A stretch of DNA of 64,000 nt from NCBI RefSeq assembly GCF_038593855.1, contig NZ_CP151996.1:2790001-2854000 (forward strand). Reading direction: 5' to 3'. Shown in pieces: positions 28,894-36,554 of the stretch. The stretch is from Lysinibacillus sp. FSL M8-0337. Lineage in GTDB: Bacteria > Bacillota > Bacilli > Bacillales_A > Planococcaceae. A program made the translations under genes and the position numbers. How positions within the stretch are numbered: the first letter of the stretch is position 1; each line of letters begins with the position of its first letter. The notes beneath the pieces were generated by a model. It was not told the DNA's origin, ran no database searches, and saw only the letters and a list, made by a program, of their open reading frames with translations.

Positions 28894-28920
28894 GACGATT
28901 AGCAAATGATTATAGGTTCA
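28894..28920 (-). promoter_or_regulatory. Candidate autoregulatory ECF promoter
   Basis: On the minus strand TGAACC (28915-28920) is followed after 17 bp by CGTC (28894-28897), close to the ECF consensus TGAAAC-N16/17-CGTC. It ends about 38 bp before the sigma-factor start. Confidence 0.65.
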
Positions 28921-28956
28921 ATTTTTAAAAAATAGTATTTTAAAAGTTTGACTAAA

Positions 28957-29001
28957 AAACCTGTATTTATGAATTACACACGTAATCATAGATACAGGTT
29001 T
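28957..29001 (-). terminator. Hairpin terminator
   Basis: Arms ATACAGGTTT and AAACCTGTAT with a long loop and a TTTTTT tail on the minus strand, just after the broken minus-strand frame that ends at 29035. Confidence 0.65.
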
Positions 29002-29034
29002 CTACACGGCTCTTCGTCGTTTAATATGTAAGTG

Positions 29035-29298
29035 TTAAATAAGTTCTACTAACTCTGGATTGAATATCACTTGATGGATCCTCCAACAATCAGAGTATTC
29101 TGTAGCAATTTCGTGATTATGCAAGCAGACCCTATTCATTCCATCACAACCATCAAGACCACAACAACCATTTAATCTGCTTCTATTTGAATGGCGTTTT
29201 GAATTGATTAAATCCTTGATGTTAATAATGATAGAACCTTTTACTATATCGTAAGCTGTCTCTTGTTGAATTAAATAGGATTCTTTCTTCTTGTTCGT
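29035..29298 (-). pseudogene. 5'-truncated cysteine-rich protein relic
   Basis: An open minus-strand frame of 87 codons with protein-like sequence, including RLNGCCGLDGCDGMNRVC, HEIATEYSDCW and a proper stop followed by a terminator. There is no start codon in its first half: the frame opens directly after a TAA at 29299-29301. The Cys/Gly pattern resembles a small Bacillales family I cannot name. The gene seems to have lost its 5' end at a junction near 29300. Confidence 0.5.
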
Positions 29299-29319
29299 TT
29301 AAGAAAAGCGCAAGGCTGA

Positions 29320-29457
29320 TTAAATATTGAACGTCCTGTTGTTAAAGAAATATTACAACAACTGCATATATATGATGTTAATGAAGTAAACTATATGATA
29401 AAAATCGAACTGATTGGGAGCTTTATTCGTTCGTTTGACCCTTCATTTAGGAAGTAA
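29320..29457 (+). pseudogene. 3' fragment of an unknown gene
   Basis: A plus-strand frame directly after a TGA encodes 45 protein-like residues (begins LNIERPVVKEILQQLH, ends FIRSFDPSFRK) and has no start codon. The in-frame codons before the TGA are also plausible, so this looks like the tail of a degraded gene. It meets the minus-strand relic at about 29300, suggesting a deletion or insertion junction. Confidence 0.35.
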
Positions 29458-29502
29458 ATATTTCACAATAGAAGGTATTACTAAGAAAAGAGGAGAGATA
29501 CG

Positions 29503-29610
29503 ATGTTCGATCAAGTTGGGTATTTTATTTTACAAGCTCTGTTAATTCTAACAATTTTAGTTGTTACAGTTGGAATCGCGCTTGGAGAAACGCTGATTCG
29601 AAAAAAATAA
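29503..29610 (+). CDS. Small single-pass membrane protein (35 aa)
   Basis: ATG at 29503 with AGAGGAGAG 5 nt upstream. The product opens MFDQVGYFILQALLILTILV, has one hydrophobic helix (about 8-27) and a basic C-terminal RKK. Unknown function; the strong ribosome site and topology support expression. Confidence 0.6.
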   Translation: MFDQVGYFILQALLILTILVVTVGIALGETLIRKK

Positions 29611-29689
29611 CACTCCACCCAAACGGATTTAGTTGAAGTTACTTTCTTCATTACTATTCAGAACAATACTAACACAATTATCCAATAGA

Positions 29690-29731
29690 AAACCACCTCA
29701 TCTCTAATCATCTATAGAGGTGAAGTGGTTT
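29690..29731. terminator. Hairpin after nrdJ
   Basis: Arms AAACCAC/GTGGTTT with inner paired segments (CTCT/AGAG). It can serve nrdJ on the minus strand and the small ORF on the plus strand; the T-runs are short. Confidence 0.55.
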
Positions 29732-29745
29732 ACTTTAGGTTTATT

Positions 29746-31524
29746 TTACAAACCGCATTTTAATTGTGCACCACAGTTTGTACATGTGTTACAGCCACCC
29801 ATTTCTTCGACTGTGCCTTTACGACAAACTGGGCATGTGTTCCCTACATCTGAGCCGATAACTGTTGTTGACTCAAGTGCTTGGATCGTATCCACTAATA
29901 CAACTGGACGTTTTGCATGCTCTTCTACTAATTCTTCTTCAAATGATAATTGATCCATATCATTTTCTTCTGCTTTTAGTGTCAGAACTTGTGAATCACG
30001 GCTACCATCAACATAGACCGTACCACCTTTAGCGCCACCTTTATAAAGGCGCTCGTACACTTTTTCAACTTGTTCGACCGTATAGCCTTTCGGTGCATTT
30101 ACTGTTTTAGAAATCGACGAATCAATCCATTTTTGGATAATGCATTGCACATCCGCATGCGCCTCTGGTTTTAATTCCATTGCCGTCACAAACCATTCAG
30201 GTAACTGATCTTCAGATGCTTCTGGATGACGGTCTAAGTATTCTTGAACGATTTCTGCTTTTACTTCAATAAACTTGCCTAGACGACCAGAACGATAGTA
30301 TGTGAACGAGAAGTATGGTTCTAGACCCGTTGCTACGCCTACCATTGTTCCTGTCGATCCTGTTGGCGCTACTGTTAGTAAATGCGAGTTACGTATACCT
30401 GTTGCTAAAATTTGCTCTTTAATGTGCGCTGGCATTTTTTGCATAAAGCCTGTTTCTGTAAAGGCTTTACGTAAACGTGCTGTTTCTTCCTCTGTCGCCC
30501 CTACTAGGAATGGGAAGCTGCCACGTTCTTTTGCAAGCTCTGTAGAAGCCTCGTAAGCCGTTTCTGCAATTGTTTTAAAGATTTCATCTACAAGTGCATT
30601 GCCCGCTTCTGAGCCATATTCTTTTTCACAATAAATAAGTAAATCCGCTAAGCCCATTACGCCTAAGCCAACTCGACGTTCACCAAGAGCTTGTACACGG
30701 TTTTCTTCAAGGAAATACGGCGTTGCATCGATTACGTTATCTTGCATACGAACACCAACACGAACCGTTTCACGTAATGCTTCGTAATCAACTGTTTGAT
30801 TTTCTTTATTGGCAAACTGCGCTAAGTTGACAGCAGCTAAGTTACACACTGAATATGGTGCAAGTGGTTGTTCACCGCAAGGATTCGTCGCAACAACACT
30901 TTGACCATATGCTTTTGCGTTTGTCATATCGTTGGCATTGTCTATAAAGAATATCCCTGGCTCTGCCGAATATGTTGCACAGACGTTAATAAGATTCCAA
31001 AGCTCTTTTGCTTTAATCGTACGATATGTGCGTACTTTATAGCCCATCTTCTCCCATTCACGTACGTCTCCAACTTTATGCCACTCACTATTGTAAACAG
31101 CCATTTCTTCTTTTGTATATTCTTCAACCGCTGGGAAACGCAGGTCAAAATCACCATCTGCTTCAACAGCTTCCATAAATTCTTTCGTTAACGTTACAGA
31201 AATATTAGCACCCGTTAAAAACTCTGGGTTATGAACTGTGTACGTACCACCGTCACGCAATTTATTTTCTGCTTCACGAATAATGCCACTATCGAATCCG
31301 CCTAAGCCTTCGATGCCTTTATAATTCACAATGCCTTGATACATTGCTTCTTCTTGCATTGAAAGCGGCTTAAAGTTTAATTTTTCTTTTGCTAGACGAA
31401 TAATCGTCTCATCTGCTGTATTTTCCATTAGGTATCGTAAAATACGTGGATTTTGCATTTTTGAAATAATAAATTCCACGATATCAGGATGCCAATCTGC
31501 CAGCATAATCATTTGTGCCCCACG
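29746..31524 (-). CDS. nrdJ: Class II ribonucleotide reductase NrdJ, 3' exon
   Basis: Second exon, 592 residues, of the adenosylcobalamin-dependent ribonucleoside-diphosphate reductase. It starts at the codon for Arg in RGAQMIMLADWHPDI. The active-site motif NPCGEQPLAPYSVCNLAAVN falls at about residues 478-497 of the joined protein, and the C-terminal zinc/redox cysteines are CPVC, CNTC, NCG and KCGL. A naive reading frame extends 5' to 31581 through the intron's 3' end, but those 19 residues (TTSERYFNILFCNKK included) are not RNR sequence. Joined with 32665-33456 the product is 856 residues. Confidence 0.93.
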   Translation of the reverse strand, partial: RGAQMIMLADWHPDIVEFIISKMQNPRILRYLMENTADETIIRLAKEKLNFKPLSMQEEAMYQGIVNYKGIEGLGGFDSGIIREAENKLRDGGTYTVHNPEFLTGANISVTLTKEFMEAVEADGDFDLRFPAVEEYTKEEMAVYNSEWHKVGDVREWEKMGYKVRTYRTIKAKELWNLINVCATYSAEPGIFFIDNANDMTNAKAYGQSVVATNPCGEQPLAPYSVCNLAAVNLAQFANKENQTVDYEALRETVRVGVRMQDNVIDATPYFLEENRVQALGERRVGLGVMGLADLLIYCEKEYGSEAGNALVDEIFKTIAETAYEASTELAKERGSFPFLVGATEEETARLRKAFTETGFMQKMPAHIKEQILATGIRNSHLLTVAPTGSTGTMVGVATGLEPYFSFTYYRSGRLGKFIEVKAEIVQEYLDRHPEASEDQLPEWFVTAMELKPEAHADVQCIIQKWIDSSISKTVNAPKGYTVEQVEKVYERLYKGGAKGGTVYVDGSRDSQVLTLKAEENDMDQLSFEEELVEEHAKRPVVLVDTIQALESTTVIGSDVGNTCPVCRKGTVEEMGGCNTCTNCGAQLKCGL

Positions 31525-32664
31525 CTTTTTGTTACAAAAAAGTATATTAAAATACCTTTCAGATGTGGTCATTTCTGCCACATTCTTATGCTTTCACATA
31601 AGATCAGACTATATCATCAAAGAAGGATTTGATTTTTTCATATTTTCGATTGAGTTGAATGGAGCCAAACTTATATAACTGTTGAGCAATCTTTTTCACA
31701 TCATCTTTTCTAGTGATGTACAAGTCTACGCAACCTTGTTTTGGATAAAGTTTATGAACAGATAAAGCTAATTGATTATCATGTAGAAATTGTAGCAACG
31801 ATAGGAGCATTTGACTATTTCCTGTAAACCCTAGTCTTCCTCGACTTGAAATATGTCCATCGGCATCAAAAAAACCTCTTAAATATGCCCACTGTAAATC
31901 TTCTCTTCCAAAGTTAACCCAACGTTCAAACCCTGTTTTTCGTGGTGTAATCCCTAATTTTATTAAATCATTACACATTTCTGTTGAATTAATTGTTAAG
32001 GCATATTTATTTTGTTCATTGGATGCTCTCCGTCGTCGAAATTTAATTGCATTCAACATATATAATTCTTTAGCGATATCTTCAAGTAGTTGTCGATCTT
32101 GCTCTGCAAGTGATAACACTAAGCGTTTAGAAGTCCCACGATCTAAAATGGTTCCATCTCCGGTTATATAGCCAACTAAATAAGCCTTATTTGCTGTATC
32201 AACTTGTTTAAAGTAGTTTTCATTATAATGGTATTTTTTATTTTTCAGCTTACCTGCTTCACCAGGTGTTCTCGGTTTAAAAAGTTCTAATTCTTTGTTC
32301 CATCTAAGAATTGTTCCTCTACCGATACTGAGCATTTTCGCAATATCTACTTGGCTCATTCCATCTTCATGTAACTCAATAATTTTTTTAATCAATCGTT
32401 CTTTGTCTCGCGCCTCGTAAGGACGTCTCCGTACATTACGATTTACTTCTTCCATGCTTACACCTCCAAAGTGGTATTAAAAGTTTAGGAAGTTTCAATA
32501 GTCGTTGAACGTTCATCTGTGTTTCCCCAGATGCTTCGCTGCTGATTGCCCAATCTTTTCTTTTTTTAAGCATTCACGTTTAACTTCACAGTTTACGTTG
32601 TAGCAAGAAAAGCTCTCAGGGTGTTCCAGCAATTCACGAGATTTTAATCCCGCCGTTTTGGTTA
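31525..32664 (-). ncRNA. Group I intron in nrdJ (1140 nt)
   Basis: Exon 1 ends ...GGATCCCGT and exon 2 begins CGTGGGGCA, joining to GGSR-RGAQM, an uninterrupted class II RNR motif. The guide GGCGGGAT (minus strand, just inside the intron) pairs with exon AUCCCGU giving a U-G wobble at the splice site (P1), and the next guide bases ACG pair with exon-2 CGU (P10). The last intron base is G. The R segment GTTCAACGACTAT (32498-32510) pairs through GACTAT with ATAGTC (31607-31612) as P7. P9 is a perfect hairpin CTTATG/CATAAG (31585-31602). All are group I hallmarks. The endonuclease ORF sits between the two P7 strands. Confidence 0.92.
31604..32455 (-). CDS. Intron-encoded LAGLIDADG homing endonuclease
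   Basis: A 283-residue protein with two LAGLIDADG motifs, YLVGYITGDGTI (about 92-103) and YLRGFFDADGHIS (about 189-201), each with the catalytic acidic residue. The N-terminus (1-60) has a helix-turn-helix (MSQVDIAKMLSIGRGTILRW) not usual in the minimal family. It starts at ATG 32455 with GGAGGTG upstream. Its TGA stop (31604-31606) overlaps the 3' P7 region of the intron core. It probably cuts intronless nrdJ alleles near the GGSR/RGAQ codons. Confidence 0.9.
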   Translation of the reverse strand: MEEVNRNVRRRPYEARDKERLIKKIIELHEDGMSQVDIAKMLSIGRGTILRWNKELELFKPRTPGEAGKLKNKKYHYNENYFKQVDTANKAYLVGYITGDGTILDRGTSKRLVLSLAEQDRQLLEDIAKELYMLNAIKFRRRRASNEQNKYALTINSTEMCNDLIKLGITPRKTGFERWVNFGREDLQWAYLRGFFDADGHISSRGRLGFTGNSQMLLSLLQFLHDNQLALSVHKLYPKQGCVDLYITRKDDVKKIAQQLYKFGSIQLNRKYEKIKSFFDDIV

Positions 32665-33456
32665 ACGGGATCCACCCTGTTCGACAAGGTGAGTCAGTTT
32701 TGCAATGTCATCTAGCCATGATACCGATCCTGACGATTTACCGTTCACTCCACGTGCTAACGTGTTGCGGGGACGAAGTGTTGAACCATTTGTTCCTACA
32801 CCTCCACCACGGCTCATAATTTCCATTACTTGCTTGCGGTGATCACTGATACCTTCACGTGAGTCCGCTACAAACGGCATTACATAGCAGTTAAAGAAAG
32901 TTACATCTGTTTCAGAACCTGCTCCATATATCACACGACCAGCTGGTACAAATTTTAATGAAACGAGTTGCTGATAAAATTTTTCAAACCATTCTTGGCG
33001 TTTTTCAGCTGTTTTTTCAACAGAAGCAAGCCCTGTTGCATTACGTTTAGCAATTTGCTCATAATAAATTTCAAGAGGCTTTTCTAGCACGTCAATTGAA
33101 CGTGTAATCACACCTGTTTCCTGCTCTTTTGGATTATCTAATGCGCTACGGTAGTCTTCCTCAATCAAAATATCTGCTGTTTTTGTAGACATATCAATAT
33201 GTTGAATTGTTCCTAAACCACGTGCGGGGAATTTTGGATCTGCCTTTACCGTTAATACGACGAAATCACCAGCTTTTAGCGTTTTCTTTTCCGTATCCTT
33301 AAACGAGTAGCGATCGATCATCACAAGTCTTGATACACCTTTATGTGTGATATGCATATCAGGCGTGACAGGGTGAACCTGTGGGAATTGCTCAATATCT
33401 TTGTTTAACTGTTCAATTTGTTTGTTTACATCGGGTTGATGATTTGTAAGTACCAT
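32665..33456 (-). CDS. nrdJ: Class II ribonucleotide reductase NrdJ, 5' exon
   Basis: First exon, 264 codons. It carries the N-terminal domain and the conserved redox cysteine in VTFFNCYVMPF (about residue 190), then SGSVSWLDDIAKLTHLVEQGGSR. Without splicing the frame stops at TAA immediately after GGSR. The ribosome site is GGGGAGG, 8 nt before ATG 33456. Paired NrdR boxes lie upstream. The enzyme makes deoxyribonucleotides with B12 and without oxygen. Confidence 0.93.
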
Positions 33457-33484
33457 CGTTTTGCCTCCCCTTACAATAATAAAT

Positions 33485-33522
33485 ACACAATATCATGTGC
33501 TGTTAAACACTACATATTGTGT
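33485..33522 (-). promoter_or_regulatory. Tandem NrdR boxes upstream of nrdJ
   Basis: Two 16-bp sites, ACACAATATCATGTGC (33485-33500) and ACACTACATATTGTGT (33507-33522, plus-strand reading), fit the NrdR consensus acaCwAtATaTwGtgt. Centres are 22 bp apart, two helical turns, the usual pairing. They lie 29-66 bp before the start codon. Confidence 0.85.
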
Positions 33523-33647
33523 ATGTCGCTTTTAAAAAGATACTATATATAGTTTTTAAATTCAACTCTTGCAATTTCGAATAGATTGGTTACTGCTTGC
33601 CATTACAAGGTTTAAACGATGAAAAAATATTTTTCTTATACCACATT

Positions 33648-34478
33648 TTACTTTTTAAAGTTCCAATCATCATGCGCATATTTTTTTTCTGCCAACTCAT
33701 GCACATATTTTAATTGCTCCTCAGAAAGTGTAAATGGTTTTAATTCAATTTGCAACGATTTTGCAAAACCATCTCGAAAAGCAGTTACACATTGTTCAAT
33801 GGACACAGGTTCTTTGACAAGACTATTAATGGCAACTGCCTTCTCCGGTAGCTTTTTGCGCATCCGTTCTTTCGCCGCTTCACTTGAAAAATTAAAAACA
33901 GATAATAATTTATCTTCATCAAGATCAAGTAAAATTGCACCATGTTGTAAGATAACACCTTTTTGACGTGTTTGTGCACTACCCGCTATTTTTTTCCCTT
34001 CAACGACAAGTTCATACCAACTCGGCGCATCAAAACACACAGCACTTTTTGGCTGTTTCAAATCTGCCCTTTTTTCCTCTGTGTCAGGCACGCTGAAATA
34101 GGCATCCATTCCTAAATTATGAAAGCCCTGCAATATCCCTTCACTTAGTACTCGGTACGCCTCTGTTACGGATTCAGGCATATTTGGATAGCTTTCCGTA
34201 ACAATGACGCTATATGTTAACTCATGTTCATGTAATACTGCTCGACCACCCGTTGGACGACGAACAAATCCTATTCCTTGTTCACGTAACGCGTCTAAAT
34301 TAATATCTCTTTTCGCTTGTTGGAAATAACCAATCGACAATGTCGCTGGCTCCCACTCATAAAAACGAATAACAGGGGGAATTAAACCCTCACTATGCCA
34401 ATCAAGCAATGCCTCATCTAGTGCCATATTAAAAGAGGGACTACATTTTCCTGAATTTAGAAAATACCAAGTTGTCAT
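33648..34478 (-). CDS. lipM: Octanoyl-[GcvH]:protein N-octanoyltransferase LipM
   Basis: Moves octanoyl groups from acyl carrier protein to GcvH in lipoate assembly. A 276-residue BPL/LplA-fold protein with [20 protein letters not shown] (about 72-91), the nucleophilic cysteine in [14 protein letters not shown] (about 150) and [18 protein letters not shown]. It closely follows B. subtilis LipM from memory. The ATG at 34478 has AGGAG 8 nt upstream. It is divergent from the rhodanese gene, the same neighbours as B. subtilis yqhM/yqhL. Confidence 0.94.
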   Translation of the reverse strand: MTTWYFLNSGKCSPSFNMALDEALLDWHSEGLIPPVIRFYEWEPATLSIGYFQQAKRDINLDALREQGIGFVRRPTGGRAVLHEHELTYSVIVTESYPNMPESVTEAYRVLSEGILQGFHNLGMDAYFSVPDTEEKRADLKQPKSAVCFDAPSWYELVVEGKKIAGSAQTRQKGVILQHGAILLDLDEDKLLSVFNFSSEAAKERMRKKLPEKAVAINSLVKEPVSIEQCVTAFRDGFAKSLQIELKPFTLSEEQLKYVHELAEKKYAHDDWNFKK

Positions 34479-34602
34479 TATGTCATCTCCTACATCTATC
34501 AATCATTTCTAGCCACAATCTAGTTAATTTTATCAAACTCATTGGACTATCGCCAGCGCATCTTTTATAATAATAAAGAAGATAGAAAGGGGTAAGAAGA
34601 AA

Positions 34603-34989
34603 TTGGATATACTTATCACAATTGGTGTCGTTTTAGTAGTGCTAATTGCATATATCGCTATAAATGCAATGCGACTAAAAAAAGCCGTAACCAACCTAAC
34701 ACAAGAACAATTTATTGAAGGCTACCGTAAAGCGCAGTTAATCGATGTGCGTGAACAAAAAGAATTTGATGCAGGTCATATCCTTGGCGCACGAAACGTT
34801 CCTTCTACAGCATTACGTCAACGTTATAAAGAAATCCGCCCAGATTTACCAGTATATTTATACTGTCAAAATACAGGCCGTAGCGCGCGTGCTGCTCTTT
34901 ACCTAAAAAAACGTGGTTACAATCAAATCTACCAGCTTGAAGGCGGCTTCCGTAATTGGACTGGTAAAATTAAAACAAAAAAACAATAA
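34603..34989 (+). CDS. Membrane-anchored rhodanese-like protein (YqhL)
   Basis: 128 residues: one N-terminal membrane helix (1-24), then a single rhodanese domain with LIDVREQKEFDAGHI and the active cysteine in VYLYCQNTGRSARAAL. Probable sulfurtransferase; acceptor unknown. The start is TTG 34603 after AAAGGGG. Neighbour of lipM as in B. subtilis. Confidence 0.9.
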   Translation: MDILITIGVVLVVLIAYIAINAMRLKKAVTNLTQEQFIEGYRKAQLIDVREQKEFDAGHILGARNVPSTALRQRYKEIRPDLPVYLYCQNTGRSARAALYLKKRGYNQIYQLEGGFRNWTGKIKTKKQ

Positions 34990-35075
34990 GCAAAGTGAAT
35001 TCAATCAGGCAATAGCGACTATTTTACATAGTCCTTTCCTCAGTGAAGTAGGATACTAGCGCTTGGTTTTTTCAT

Positions 35076-35117
35076 AAAAAGAATCCTTTCCAAATGTTTT
35101 GGTAAAGGATTCTTTTT
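35076..35117. terminator. Bidirectional terminator
   Basis: Arms AAAAAGAATCCTTT and AAAGGATTCTTTTT with inner CCAAA/TTTGG pairing, between the convergent rhodanese and TPR genes. Confidence 0.85.
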
Positions 35118-35162
35118 GCTAATATTCAGAGTTTCTTCTATATAATAGTAGTTGTCTAACGA

Positions 35163-36077
35163 CTAACCATCTAGTTCGCTGTCACCATGTCCTTCATCAT
35201 GCATCGGACAGAAAAAAGTATAACAGCGTGAAGCGATACTCGGCTCATTTTGCATCATAATCTGGTGCTGTAAATGGGCACTGTTCACCCGCTCCATATT
35301 CGCTCTAAGCTGTGCCTCTTCTTCTGCTACTTCTTCTTCCGTCCAGTCATCTTCCAACGTCTTATCAGCCAAATCAGCGATTGTTTGCGTACATTGCTTC
35401 ATAAAAGCTACAATCACTGCTTTTTTCTGCGCCTCATTCCCTAATTGGTGAAGTACCCATACATAATCAGCGATCCATTCACCTGTATAGGCATAATGAT
35501 TGTAGCCTTTTGCATACCACACAGCGGATTTCTGGTAATCTCCAATTCGCCCGTACAACTCTCCTAGCTCTACTTCACCGATAAAGCGTTGCTGTTCTTG
35601 TTCAATAATCGCTATCCACTTTTTAGCATTCTGAAAATCTTTGGCTAACACAAAACATTCGACAGCTTGCATCAGCCCATAGTCCTCGGTTTCATACGAT
35701 TTTATAAAAAGGCGAGCAGCCTGTTCATATTTTTGTTGTGCCTTGTACAGAGTTGCTAAATTGTGCGCTACGACCGGTGATTGAAATCGGTTATATGCTT
35801 TTTCTAGCCATTGCTGTGCCGAATGATTGTCACCTCGGCGCATAGACAATTCGCCTAATAATGCATACGGGGAATACGTTTTTGGTTGCCATGCAACAGC
35901 CTGTAATGCATAGTGATATGCTTCTTCGTATTGCTCCTGTTCTTTATGGTAATCTGCTAAATTATGCGCAACAATACAATTGGGCTGTTCAGAAAATACA
36001 TCTAGCAATAATAATTTTGCCTGTTCACTCTCCCCTTCTAGTGCTAACAATCGTGCTGCTTCTTTTACTCGCTCCAT
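35163..36077 (-). CDS. Tetratricopeptide-repeat protein
   Basis: 304 residues, at least four TPR-like helical pairs, for example EQYEEAYHYALQAVAWQPKT, HSAQQWLEKAYNRF and KYEQAARLFIKSYE (about 20-190). The acidic C-terminus carries CYTFFCPMHDEGHGDSE, a possible Cys/His metal site. No signal peptide. Probably a scaffold; no specific partner is evident. Confidence 0.8.
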   Translation of the reverse strand: MERVKEAARLLALEGESEQAKLLLLDVFSEQPNCIVAHNLADYHKEQEQYEEAYHYALQAVAWQPKTYSPYALLGELSMRRGDNHSAQQWLEKAYNRFQSPVVAHNLATLYKAQQKYEQAARLFIKSYETEDYGLMQAVECFVLAKDFQNAKKWIAIIEQEQQRFIGEVELGELYGRIGDYQKSAVWYAKGYNHYAYTGEWIADYVWVLHQLGNEAQKKAVIVAFMKQCTQTIADLADKTLEDDWTEEEVAEEEAQLRANMERVNSAHLQHQIMMQNEPSIASRCYTFFCPMHDEGHGDSELDG

Positions 36078-36282
36078 TCCTCCACCTCTTTTAGCTTTGT
36101 AGTTGTAAAAATAATGATAATGTATCTATTACTCTATGTCTAAAATAACTATTTTTTGTAACAAATATATCATCATGAAACCAATTCTTCTTTTTACCTG
36201 CATACTACTGAAAATTGACCCTTGTATTATTGGCTCGTCATTGGTAGGATAAATAATATCTTAAAATAAAGATTGAAGCTAT
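36078..36282. other. Gap upstream of the glycine riboswitch
   Basis: AT-rich, no gene. It should contain the TPR gene promoter (minus) and the riboswitch promoter (plus). TTGACC near 36217 is a candidate -35 but no well-spaced -10 is obvious. Confidence 0.4.
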
Positions 36283-36400
36283 GAATGCTATGGATGAAAC
36301 TATAGCAGGAGCATTTCTGGAGAGAGCGCAATTAGCGTCGCCGAAGGGTTCACTATCTCAGGCAAAAGGACAGAGGAGTAAGATAAACTTTCACCATGAA
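36283..36400 (+). ncRNA. Glycine riboswitch (single aptamer)
   Basis: The conserved core is clear: GGAGAGAGCG, then GCCGAAGGG, then CTCAGGCAAAAGGACAGAGG (36319-36375), in the order and spacing of a glycine aptamer. A flanking stem, GCTAT/ATAGC near 36283-36305, precedes it. A second full aptamer is not seen before the terminator at 36482. The target is the amino-acid permease at 36555. Confidence 0.92.
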
Positions 36401-36481
36401 AGCTATACCACACGACGAATGTTATATTGTATTTTTCACAAACTGAACTTTCGGACATGGTATTTTTATTCTGACGTTTAC

Positions 36482-36511
36482 GAGACTAGTGTTGCTACTA
36501 GTCTCTTTTTT
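36482..36511 (+). terminator. Riboswitch expression-platform terminator
   Basis: Perfect 9-bp arms GAGACTAGT/ACTAGTCTC with loop GTTGCT and six T, about 45 bp before the permease start. It is probably the switched terminator of the glycine riboswitch. Confidence 0.88.
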
Positions 36512-36554
36512 ATTTTCCAGCTAGCGCTTCTACGCATCTTATGGGGGAATAAAC

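Noticed and set aside
29746-31581. Reading the 3' half of nrdJ as a separate RNR gene starting at 31581
   Set aside because: The first 19 codons are intron sequence (including P9-region hairpins); splicing restores one 856-residue protein.
31525-32664. Intein instead of intron in nrdJ
   Set aside because: Exon 1 meets a stop directly after GGSR and the endonuclease has its own start and stop; no Cys/Ser splice-junction residues, whereas RNA pairings fit a group I intron.
36283-36480. Tandem (two-aptamer) glycine riboswitch
   Set aside because: Only one set of GGAGAG / GCCGAAGG / CAGGCAAAAGGACAG core elements is present.
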